DNA from: Metallyticus violacea
Taxonomy: Eukaryota; Arthropoda; Insecta; Mantodea; Metallyticidae
Length of the DNA stretch: 64,000 bases
Assembly (NCBI GenBank): GCA_030762175.1
Contig: CM060842.1
Coordinates: forward strand, 47,974,501-48,038,500
Reading direction: 5' to 3'
Shown: piece after piece, positions 55,280 to 64,000 of the stretch
Layout of the letters: every line of letters starts with the position of its first letter
Numbering within the stretch: the stretch's first letter is position 1
Position numbers and translations under genes: made by a program
The notes under the pieces: generated by a model
The model's database searches: none
The model's input: only the letters and a program-made list of their open reading frames with translations
What the model was told of the DNA's origin: nothing

Positions 55280-58124
55280 GGAATTTAGGAAATTTGGTTA
55301 ATTAACAACTGTGGTGATGGGTTAATTAACTCACCTGTTTCGTAAGAAGCAGTTTTTATTTTAGAGGCCAGAGTTCTTTTTTCCCACTCAAGTAAATATG
55401 AAAACATCAGGGATTCCAATATTAAAAATTTAATTTATTATTCTTTATTTGAAATCAAAATTATTATACAAAGCTTATCAATGGCTACAAGAAAAAAACT
55501 GGTGATATAATTTCTATTATATCCTTGTACATAAATAGCAAACAAGTACATGAAAAGAACCCCCAAAAGTTACACAAATACAGTCAAAACAGAATGAATT
55601 TGTGAATAGCAACTTACTGAGTTCTGCAAAGTAAAAAGAGTTGAGGTATGTACTGAGCTTTCAAATATATTGACTTGAAATGGGAATCAAAACTATATAA
55701 ATAAATTAAATGAAAATTCATAAACCGCTTCTGGCATTTATTTTTTGAAAATGCAGTTTTACTGCTTGTTTAAATAACTTAAGCTGCAGAGCAATATCTG
55801 TCATTTTATATCCTTATTCAAATCATATTCTCATCCTCTGCATAAAATTCAACAAAGGCAAAAACTCTTAATTTGAAAATGAACATTATCCTTAATATAT
55901 TAAAAAATAAAAATAATGGCAAATAAGATTAACTCTGCTTTCCTCTCCAACCAGCACTCAATGTGAGAATTCCAGATTGAGCTTCATTGCTTCCAACTTG
56001 TGCTTACCAGTTCTGGTATCTTGCTAAAGTTAAATATGTTTCAATGCCTTACCAGCAACACCACGTGTTATTTATGTGATATACAAAATCATAACTTACT
56101 TGATATATGTTCTAGTTCAAAATATATTTTAATTAGTAAATAAGAGAAGGCCACAACAAAAACTAATAGCTATTAATGGAAGAGGAATATGAACAGCTTT
56201 AAAGCAAAATAATTATGAAAATATACTTTGCAGTATTGACAGATTAATTGGATGAAGAGAGATTCTATTCCTTTTTCATTCTTGTTTAAAATTTTCTTTT
56301 GAAAGTTTAAATAAGTCACTTCAGAATATGAGCATTCAACCTTTATGAATCCATACATGTTCTTAAGAGAGAAGCAGTGGAACATAAGCAAAAAATAATA
56401 AACTACACTCAAAACGTTACACTTGGATACAGTATGCAATGTTCTATTGGAAAAGCCAAAAAACAAAATATGTTATTAGTGTGAATGAATAATTATTTAT
56501 TGCAATTATAAGTTTAGTTCTTAAAAAATTACAAAAAGAATTATCAAATATTTAATGCTGTTTCTCTCTCTCTAAATTCACAAGATGAAAGCCTGAGGCA
56601 GATAGTGCAACAATTTAACATAAACACAAAAATATTAATGATATGCAGCAAAGAAACCCCTTTAAATTTCAATTGGGTATACCTGGTAATGCCCCATTTT
56701 CCTCAGTCATGAAAGTATCATCACCTTCAATAATATTGCCTAACAGTCCCTGCATCTTATTACTCTTCCAGATACCAGTAACCACAAGCAAACTGGACTT
56801 ACATGTGAATAACAAATGATTTATCACTGAAAAACAATGAGATGCGTATGGAACAAGTTTAGGAATATATCAGTGCTTATTTCATACAAGAATTTTTATG
56901 CACCTAATAATATATATTATGTACTTTATTTTAACTGTATATTACTGAAAAATGGGCACTTGGTCTTATTTACAGGCACACATTAATGGATTAGAATTGA
57001 TAATCTATTATAGGTTACATGATGTCATCCTTACTATAGATATACAGAAAATTACACCAAGTATTTGATGACACAACCTTGCATGATTTTATACATGCCC
57101 CACTTCTATACTGAGTTTCAAATTTGTTTTTAATTATTATTTACTATCTCAGTATGAAGTGAGTGGTTTGGCACTCCGTTTCAATTAAGATATGAACAAA
57201 TGCATTTTCAGGCTGCTCTGAAGTGTGTGGGCAATATATTACTAAAATATGCGACAGCTTGTGTACCAAAAGAAAGTATCTGGCAATGAGAGTTATAAAA
57301 CATTTAGTGTATTTTAAATGTGTGTTCACAACACATTTTTGAAATAAAATTTCTTAACTAAAGCCTTAACATTTCTTTATACCTGAAAGACAAAATATTC
57401 CTCATCTTATAATTAAATGTGAATTGAATTTTTTCAAGTAATAGTACTCCTTCTTTTTGACAATTCCCAACCAATTAATGTGCAACAAGATCTATTTAAA
57501 TTTGTTTCTTAGCAAGCTATTTATTGATTTGCTTTCCAGCACAAATTTATCGGTTGTGAACAGTCACACAGAATGGGAAAATTAAAAAAATGACTAATAT
57601 TCTTTGCACAATGCCCCAAGATATGATTGTTCATTAATTCTGCCTGGTAGCAGCTTTTGAGCAATTCATTTCCTACATAGAAGCACCTACTAGGCATTAG
57701 TTATTACTCCTGATATAGGCAACCAACAAGAACAATTTAAAGTTACTTTGCTTATTTCACTAATAAAGGACAGTGAGTTATATAACTCAAGAAGGCATGA
57801 AAATCTGTGGGGAAAACAATGCAACTCCAAAAATGTTGGAAAAAAGCAGTGCTAACAGTTATTTTTCTGGTTTAGCTAAATAACAATGGCACCTGAATAT
57901 ACTGTGGTCAGTAACGGTATTTATAATATCACAACCCTGTGGCATATAAAGAATTATACACCAAGTATCTTGATTTATACGATTTCTATAATGCTTATTA
58001 ATTGTCAAATTGCAAGTATTTTTTTCTTTGAAGTACAAAAATTTATAGGTTTGTTCCATTCACACTCACCCCACAATTCATGAAATGTGATACAATCAAC
58101 AATTTTCACTATTGCAAATTCATT
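55280..58124. other. Sequence downstream of the unrecognised gene, nothing recognised
   Basis: AT-rich, no element or gene signature. Confidence 0.5.
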
Positions 58125-58130
58125 TTTATT
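58125..58130 (-). terminator. Candidate polyadenylation signal for the downstream minus-strand gene
   Basis: AATAAA on the minus strand about 430 nt past the stop at 58562. It is only the first plausible hexamer in AT-rich DNA, so support is weak. Confidence 0.25.
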
Positions 58131-58561
58131 CGCTGAAAACAATCACAGAATACTTCAAGTATCAGAAGCAGCATTCCTGGGTATCTATTACCAAGTCTTA
58201 TAAAATGAATGATAAGTTTCTAAATAAATATGATATGTGTAGCCATTTCTATTGTTCTATAATTACCTAGCCAGCACTCAAATACTTCAATACTTTGCAG
58301 CACAAAACCGTTGGGGTTATAACAAAAAACTGGACTGCCAGTGAGGACACCAGAAATAAATAACAAAAGCTATACAGTTCAACACAAGGCAATCTGGCAG
58401 ACTCCCAGCTAGCTGGCAACTTGCATTCTTCTTCTGTTTTCCCATACATATGCGGTGGTGTTACTGTTTCACAGCTGGTTTACTTGTTGGGCTAGCAGAA
58501 GTAACAGATTAACACAAGCCATTCTCTGTAGCCATTATATCTGTCCCTGTCACTGTTTTGA

Positions 58562-58716
58562 TTACATGAATCGTGAACGTTTGTGAGTGGGGGAATCCAT
58601 AGTAACATCGTGCGGTGAGCTAGGAGGTGCAGGGCGCTTGCAATGTCGCGCAAACTCACTGGCTATAAACGAACTCAAATCTGATGATGAACGCTGTCTC
58701 CTACTTGCTGTTGAAT
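58562..58716 (-). CDS. Last coding exon of the same unrecognised gene
   Basis: The acceptor TGCTTCAG is followed by 155 nt open to TAA. Joined in phase with the exon at 63914-63742, it reads N-STASRRQRSSSDLSSF, IASEFARHCKRPAPP, SSPHDVTMDSPTHKRSRFM, stop. The tail is basic, rich in Ser and Pro, with a KRSRFM terminus that could act as a nuclear-localisation-like basic patch (inference). About 12 CpGs sit in this short stretch, while the flanking intron has almost none, as expected for an exon. The function is unknown. The intron between the two exons is about 5 kb. Confidence 0.62.
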
Positions 58717-59824
58717 CTGAAGCAGACAAACATTATTTATAAAGGTCCTTTGCATAAAAAAAATCTAATGAATCAAAAAACTAAAATAGTTTATTACTCA
58801 AAACATATACATTTATTCCATAAGAGAACCTGCCATTTTCTTATGCAGAGGCCCTGGATTGGCAGGGGGGTTATTTTTTCATAAATTGCTATATTATTTA
58901 TTTTTCAATAAAAAACAAGTTAGTTAATTGAATGAACTTAATTCATTTTATTTGGACATAAAAATGTTTTATACTGTGCATATTATTTATAACATATTGT
59001 GATTAAAAACTACAACCAATAAAATAAAAAAGTTTAAAAGTAACACTTTTAACTTGCATAGTGCATCCAGTAAATGCACAACACTACAATCAGCATTTTT
59101 CAGTTGTTCAATACAACCAACAAATGCTCTCTGCATTGAAACTATGGTATATCTGGCAGTGTCGATTATTCTAAAAATATATTGAGTATTGTTTTGCATG
59201 AGTTTCCAGTACAAAATAATCAGCTTCTCATGCCAGTACTGTTCTTGTACTAGAGATACAATCATGCCGGTTGAGAGGCTCAGAAGAAGAATGTCAAAAA
59301 GTAATATTTTCAAGTTTTATTTCGATGATAAGCACAAGTGTGATACTAATAGTACCAATGAGACTAGAAGCAAATTACAGATTCAACGATTTCAAAATAT
59401 AGTACTAGCAAAGTTAGAGAACATGTAAGTGACAGCGAGTATGAATTCAGTGAGCTGAAATTTCTCAACTCTCTCCTCTAATGAGGAAAGAAGAACATGG
59501 GTATTGTAGCACTAATGGTCACATTTTTGCTGAATCTTGAGTCCCTATATTCCTCTTTTTTTCTATTTTAGTACTTTGATATGTTACGGATCAAAGGTTA
59601 GTTATTGTATAGAGAATATTACCAGTTAATATTATCTTGTTCTACATATATGTATACTTATATGTAGGGTATTGATATTAGACTATTGTTGTGGTATGAC
59701 CTTTGCACTCAGTACTAACTTCCAATCATAGTACATAGTTTTAAATGAATTAAATATTCTTTAAAAGAAAAAGAAAACAGTATCATATAAAAATTTTTGT
59801 GTATGTGTACCTGAACATATTTCC

Positions 59825-59856
59825 CATAATTTTCAAAGTTATAGACAATGGAGTGG

Positions 59857-59902
<46 letters not shown>

Positions 59903-60120
59903 TATTAGAATTTATTAAATATGTTCACACTAGCCTCACTTACTTCTACAACATTTCTATTTGAACCATCAAAGACCATCATAGAAGCACCTTGGAATCC
60001 AGCCTCTACATTGAGTAGTCTGTCAACAGCTGATGATGGGAGCGACTGCCCCTTAAACATGTCCTAATATTGTATAAGTGTAGTTAGTGTGAACATACTT
60101 AATAAATTCTAATAGGATAT
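59825..60120 (+). mobile_element. Penelope-derived fold-back element with ribozyme-like core
   Basis: The shared tail (AGACAATGGAGTGGTAATAT) is followed by an expanded (AT)n run, then inverted arms CCTATTAGAATTTATTAAAT (59901) and complement (to about 60118). Between the arms lie the PLE ORF tail (KTIIEAPWNP) and a degraded hammerhead. Confidence 0.7.
60021..60072 (+). ncRNA. Hammerhead-like core lacking the GAAA guanine
   Basis: CTGATGA at 60030-60036, stem II GGGAGC/GCCCC with one mismatch, TAAA in place of GAAA, stem III ACATGT and a GTC site. Predicted inactive. Confidence 0.5.
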
Positions 60121-60139
60121 ATCTGCTATAAACTTACTT

Positions 60140-60900
60140 ACAGACTATATAATGGGTAGAGGAAAGGTATATTTGTTTTTTTGCAGATCTAGAAAAGGCC
60201 TTTGATACTATCAAAAGAGATGCACTCTGGATCAAGTTGAGAGGAAATGGAGAGAGTAGGAAGTTTATAGGACTAATACAGAGGCTGTACTCAGATAATA
60301 GTTTCTGCATTAGGCTTGCAAGCGACAAAGTAAAAGATTGGGTACCAATTGGCTTAAAATAGGGTTATAAATTAAGGCCTATTTTATTCAATTTGTTTAT
60401 AGATGACATACTGAAAGAAATAGGGAGGGAGAATATCCATTGTCCATCAATTAATAATAAGGACATTCCAGATTTACTTTTTGTAGATCCAGTAGCAGCA
60501 GTAATTACAAGTGGAGGTTTAAAGAAAGCAAGAAAGAAATGGTGGTTAGCGGAGAGTGAAATTGAAATGATAAATAAATTTTACTGTTTGTGCATAAGGC
60601 TAAATAACAATGGAAAATGGACAGAACAAAGTAAAAATTAGCTACAAATAATATAAGAACATGCTTGAAGAAAATACCAAATATAGGGTAAACTAGCTAG
60701 AGAGAGTACATATGCTTACAGTTGAATTGAGGATGATACATGGGATAGAAATTTGGGGAAACAGAAAAAGGGTGGGATGTTTTGTCCTTAGTTCCAGGCC
60801 TGATGAATCAAGTAAAGGCAAAACAACTGAGCAATGCAATGATGCAAGTGCTGAAAATGCCTAGTAAATGCTGCAAATAAACGGACTGCAAAATTGCTAG
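60140..60900 (+). mobile_element. LINE B-type fragment (RT core and thumb)
   Basis: The plus strand reads DLEKAFDTIKRDALWIKL (motif A), [34 protein letters not shown] and PDLLFVDPVAAV, where VD-P replaces the ADD active site, then NKFYCLCIRLNNNGKW. Several stops. The catalytic aspartates are lost. Confidence 0.7.
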
Positions 60901-61241
60901 ATATAATATTCTAATGTGCATACAGCAAATTGACTCTATGAATAATTACTGAACATTTTATTTAACAATTCTATTCTTGCTAATAGTAAAAATTATATTG
61001 ATTTTTGCAATGTATTGCAATATAAATACATTAGCACAAAATTACTCACTTGTTGGCAAATCTGTATTCTTATTTTTTCTTACTGTTTCTGCTATTATCA
61101 CATCACATTAAGAGCTGCATCATGATTGATTAATAATTGTGCAAGTACAACATAAAAGCACTGACCCACCTGGTTTTATTTGTTTAATATGCAAATTTAA
61201 GATAACCCCCATTTTCAAAATGTAAAAATGGGTTAAAAATC

Positions 61242-61381
61242 TAGTCTCATATTCAGGTAAATACAATATCCTTTGTGCAATTATTTATAAGTACATAAGA
61301 AACGAAGAGAATAGTCTCATATTCAGGTAAATACAATATCCTTTGTGCAATTATTTATAAGTACATAAGAAATGAAGAGAA
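61242..61381. repeat. Tandem duplication, 70-bp unit
   Basis: Two adjacent copies starting TAGTCTCATATTCAGG at 61242 and 61312, differing at about one base. Recent local duplication. Confidence 0.9.
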
Positions 61382-61996
61382 CATAATTTCTTTTATTCTG
61401 CCTGCATTCACCTTGATATGTACATTGTTCTATTGTGTTCTAATATATCAAATCTAATATACATGTGATGTTTTACAAAGTTAAACTCAGAATCAATCAA
61501 TGAATAGCATTTCTCAGTATTGTTTTGATTTAGTCCTTTATTATATATATAAACTTCTTGTGATGAAGGCTGCTGTTAATTCACTATAGCATTTTTTAAT
61601 TTAAATTAAAACAACACAGGAATAGGAAAAAAATTCACAAACTAGGTACCAGGTAGGACAGAGCAATTCTTCAACCTTCCAGTTCATCCACCCACTTATA
61701 TAGCTATTGATGACAATTATTTCTGTAACAGCTGTGACTAGATTAAGATCATAAAAGGGACATCTTCTGAACAGGAAGTAAAATAGAGTAGTCTATGAAA
61801 TGAGTATTGCATTCCATACATAACAATGGCCCCCTTACAGTTTATGTATCTATGTAAACTGAATGTAGCATTAGTAGCTTTGGAATAAATATCGAATAAG
61901 GACTGCAACTGTACTCTTGTGATATTATGTTAAAAATATGGTCATAAAGTAGCAAGATGAACACCAAAGGACATACTTGTAAACATTAATGCAACT

Positions 61997-62289
61997 GATG
62001 ATCTGATTTATTTATGGATGCTCTTTAACAGCTCAAGTCATCAGCGTCCCATTCAATTCAGGGCGTGAAAGGGCAGACAAATTTTGCTCAGAGGCCTCTT
62101 CTTTCAGGCTTGAGGTTCTTTATCATGCCGTAAATGTATGACATGGGACCCACGGTTTTACTGCCCTTCTGAAGGAAGCCATACTTAGGATTTTTATGCC
62201 CGAAAAAAATCCATCGAACCTGGCTGGATTTGAACCCGCAATCTTGGGTTTAGAAGGCAAGTATGGTTACCATTACACCACCAGAAGCG
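61997..62289 (-). mobile_element. tRNA-derived SINE (family 1) with 14-bp TSD
   Basis: Exact duplications ACATTAATGCAACT at 61983-61996 and 62290-62303. Head, body and ATAAATAAATC tail are complete on the minus strand. The B box is slightly changed (GGTTCAAATCC). Confidence 0.92.
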
Positions 62290-63364
62290 ACATTAATGCA
62301 ACTAAATTACCTAATTAAACATATCAATGAATAATAATGAGATTAAGATATGCACTATATAAAGAAACTAATCGTGGGAAATGTATCCTATACTAATGAA
62401 TTAAACATGTTTAATATCATATATTACCACTCCATTTGTCTACAGCCTATTATGTACAATTTATTTAATATAGGAAATTATCATTAATAATCAGCACTGA
62501 GCAAGCTTCAAACCTTTAGTATTTGAAATTATTTGAATGAATGATAATTATAAAACTAAACCTTTGCTCTCCTGTTTTGCTTGCTTACTATCCTATCTAA
62601 CCTTTCTGTATCCTAATAAAATAAATGTAAAGCCAGAGATGGTAATATTGGTGACAGAAGACTATTTTTGTATGTTATGTTCATCATGTTATGCCAGCAA
62701 CATGCTTTATATTAAATCCACAACAATGGTAAAGAAGCATGGTCCCAAACTTATATCTTTCTTGCATTTAGAATAATGTAGCCAGAAGAACATACGAAAG
62801 ATGTATGTGGGCAATTGCTATTCTTTATAAACACATTTCATTTTTCATTTTGTTTTTAAAGGCATCAGATTAAGCTTAAAAAACTTCATAAAAGACAAAG
62901 AAAGCAAAATAATTTTAATACGTTCACATTTAATGGACACCATATTTGATCACATGTACAAATATATGTATAATCATTACCACAAAATTCCTTTGGGATA
63001 GGCCAAAATGAACAAGTCAGTCTATGTTTAAGCATGTTACACTTTTATTATTTTCCTCATTTGGAGCAATTTTCTCAATATGGCTCACCCAATGTAGGTA
63101 CCCTCAACATCTTGCAGGGTTGCAATTTGCATAAAGTAAGGCTTTTGTAGATTGTATACAGGAAAGGCATGGATCACAATTCTTCACTATTGTCAAATCT
63201 ACAATGGAGACTTACATCTGGTATAATCCAATTTAACATCCAACCATAACCTTTTTTTATTTATTCATTTTATTTTTATTTATTTATTTTTTTCCCCCCA
63301 TTTTATAATAGAGCAGTATACCAAACTAAATGTTTTTTTTCACTGTTCTGTACATTATCTTGAT

Positions 63365-63632
63365 ACCCAGCAACAGGGGTGGGGAGTGGAAGGTGTGGGG
63401 TTTGATTTCTGCCTGTAATGTCCTCTCTGACTGAGGTTTTTTTCAGGTTTTCCTGTCCTCATAAATGGCAAATGGCAGAAGGTACTCTGAAATGCTTCCT
63501 TCCTTTAAAAAAAATATTTTAAACATCCATTCCCAATTTATCATTTCACCTAATGTATCACTAGTGTGCACTACCTGTGATGCCTCATTGATGAAAATGG
63601 GTATTAAAGATTAAAAAAAAATTTACAATCAT
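63365..63632 (+). mobile_element. tRNA-derived SINE (family 4)
   Basis: The head has a B-box-like GGTTTGATTTCTGCC. The body contains CATAAATGGCAAATGGCAGA. It ends in ATGAAAATGGGTATTAAAG and A(n). Two short 3' ends of the same family are at 32135-32205 and 37318-37375. Confidence 0.65.
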
Positions 63633-63741
63633 CTTGTTACCTACAGAAAAAACTAAAACTTATAGTAACAGATATGCACCACCAGAAAAGCCCAATAAAA
63701 AATGAACTTCCACTGTAAAATAATAAAGCAATCCAACTCAC

Positions 63742-63914
63742 TCGAATGTGCTAATGCTTCTCTAAAGGTGTGGAGGTTGTCTTCAACTGCAGTAACTGTT
63801 GTATGGGCAGTGCCATGATGGTGGAATTGATGATAGTCGTGATGCAATTCCATTTGGTGTGCATTGGGAGAACCATGGCGTTCTGCCAGCATTATGCGGG
63901 GCCTTGGAGAATTC
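63742..63914 (-). CDS. Penultimate coding exon of an unrecognised gene (His-rich)
   Basis: An open segment flanked by a plausible acceptor (CTGTACAG) and a consensus donor (CATTCGA|GTGAGT). It reads about 57 residues: an RNSPRPRIMLAERHGSP start, then a His-rich tract (HHDYHQFHHHGTAH) and DNLHTFREALAHS. CpG content and codon use are higher than in the surrounding intron DNA, which supports coding. The donor phase (1) matches the acceptor at 58716. I do not recognise the protein. The low-complexity His and Ser/Pro content suggests a disordered region. The acceptor choice is less certain than the donor. The rest of the gene lies beyond 64000. Confidence 0.6.
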
Positions 63915-64000
63915 CTGTACAGTTGGTGTATGTGTATTTATATTACATAAGAAAAACCTTACTACTCATTTAATTTTTGCAACAGATCTATTATTTTTGT

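Noticed and set aside
63653..63741. Continuation of the His-rich frame past 63742
   Set aside because: It becomes a hydrophobic, low-CpG reading after a consensus donor. Treated as intron.

Overview
The window looks like intron-rich, AT-rich animal DNA, most likely from a hemimetabolous insect (inference from the mix of Penelope-like, CR1/Jockey-like, Tc1/mariner and tRNA-SINE elements and from general CpG depletion; no species marker is visible). There are no bacterial features and no rRNA or genuine tRNA genes. Only two host genes could be supported, both on the minus strand.

Host gene 1 is a complete PLP-dependent threonine aldolase. It is split into eight coding exons between 40315 and 3773. 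All splice phases are compatible, and the exons join to a 1104-nt CDS (367 aa plus stop). Host gene 2 is represented by its last two coding exons (63914-63742 and 58716-58562), a His-rich exon joined in phase to a basic, Ser/Pro-rich C-terminus. I do not recognise its product and its 5' part lies beyond the window. A CpG-retaining unique stretch at about 49730-50290, between the two genes, is a candidate promoter or untranslated first exon for the aldolase.

Most of the rest is transposon debris inside introns. 4.4-7.4 kb: CR1/Jockey-like LINE (endonuclease plus RT), nearly intact. 7.85-9.35 kb: Tc1 transposase relic, then an RTE-like LINE fragment. 9.4-10.9 kb: Penelope-like element (PLE) with RT tail and GIY-YIG endonuclease between inverted arms. 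13.8-14.65 kb: RNase H fragment of a LINE and a SINE. 16.15-20.5 kb: two minus-strand LINEs. 24.5-29.2 kb: further LINE fragments and a head-to-head pair of PLE endonuclease fragments. 37.0-39.8 kb: mariner and IS630/Tc1-like transposase pseudogenes. 40.6-47.6 kb: degraded LTR retrotransposon sequence with a SINE in each LTR/gag portion. 51-52.1 kb: another PLE. 54.7-55.3, 62.0-62.3 and 63.4-63.6 kb: SINEs.

The most striking content is a set of small fold-back elements derived from PLE 3' ends. They carry hammerhead ribozyme cores (CTGANGA, a stem II hairpin, GAAA, a self-complementary six-base stem III, then the cleavage site). The clearest are at 10827-10871(+), 13552-13602(+), 15357-15405(-) and 15701-15749(+). 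Several of the small elements are bounded by exact 10-14 bp target-site duplications (371-431, 15250-15810, 19352-19447, 27122-27362, 51245-51411), so they are discrete mobile units from 61 to 561 bp. PLE-encoded hammerheads and animal retrozymes are known; the graded series of fold-back derivatives here, including a near-perfect 519-bp palindrome with a ribozyme on each arm, is the part most worth following up.
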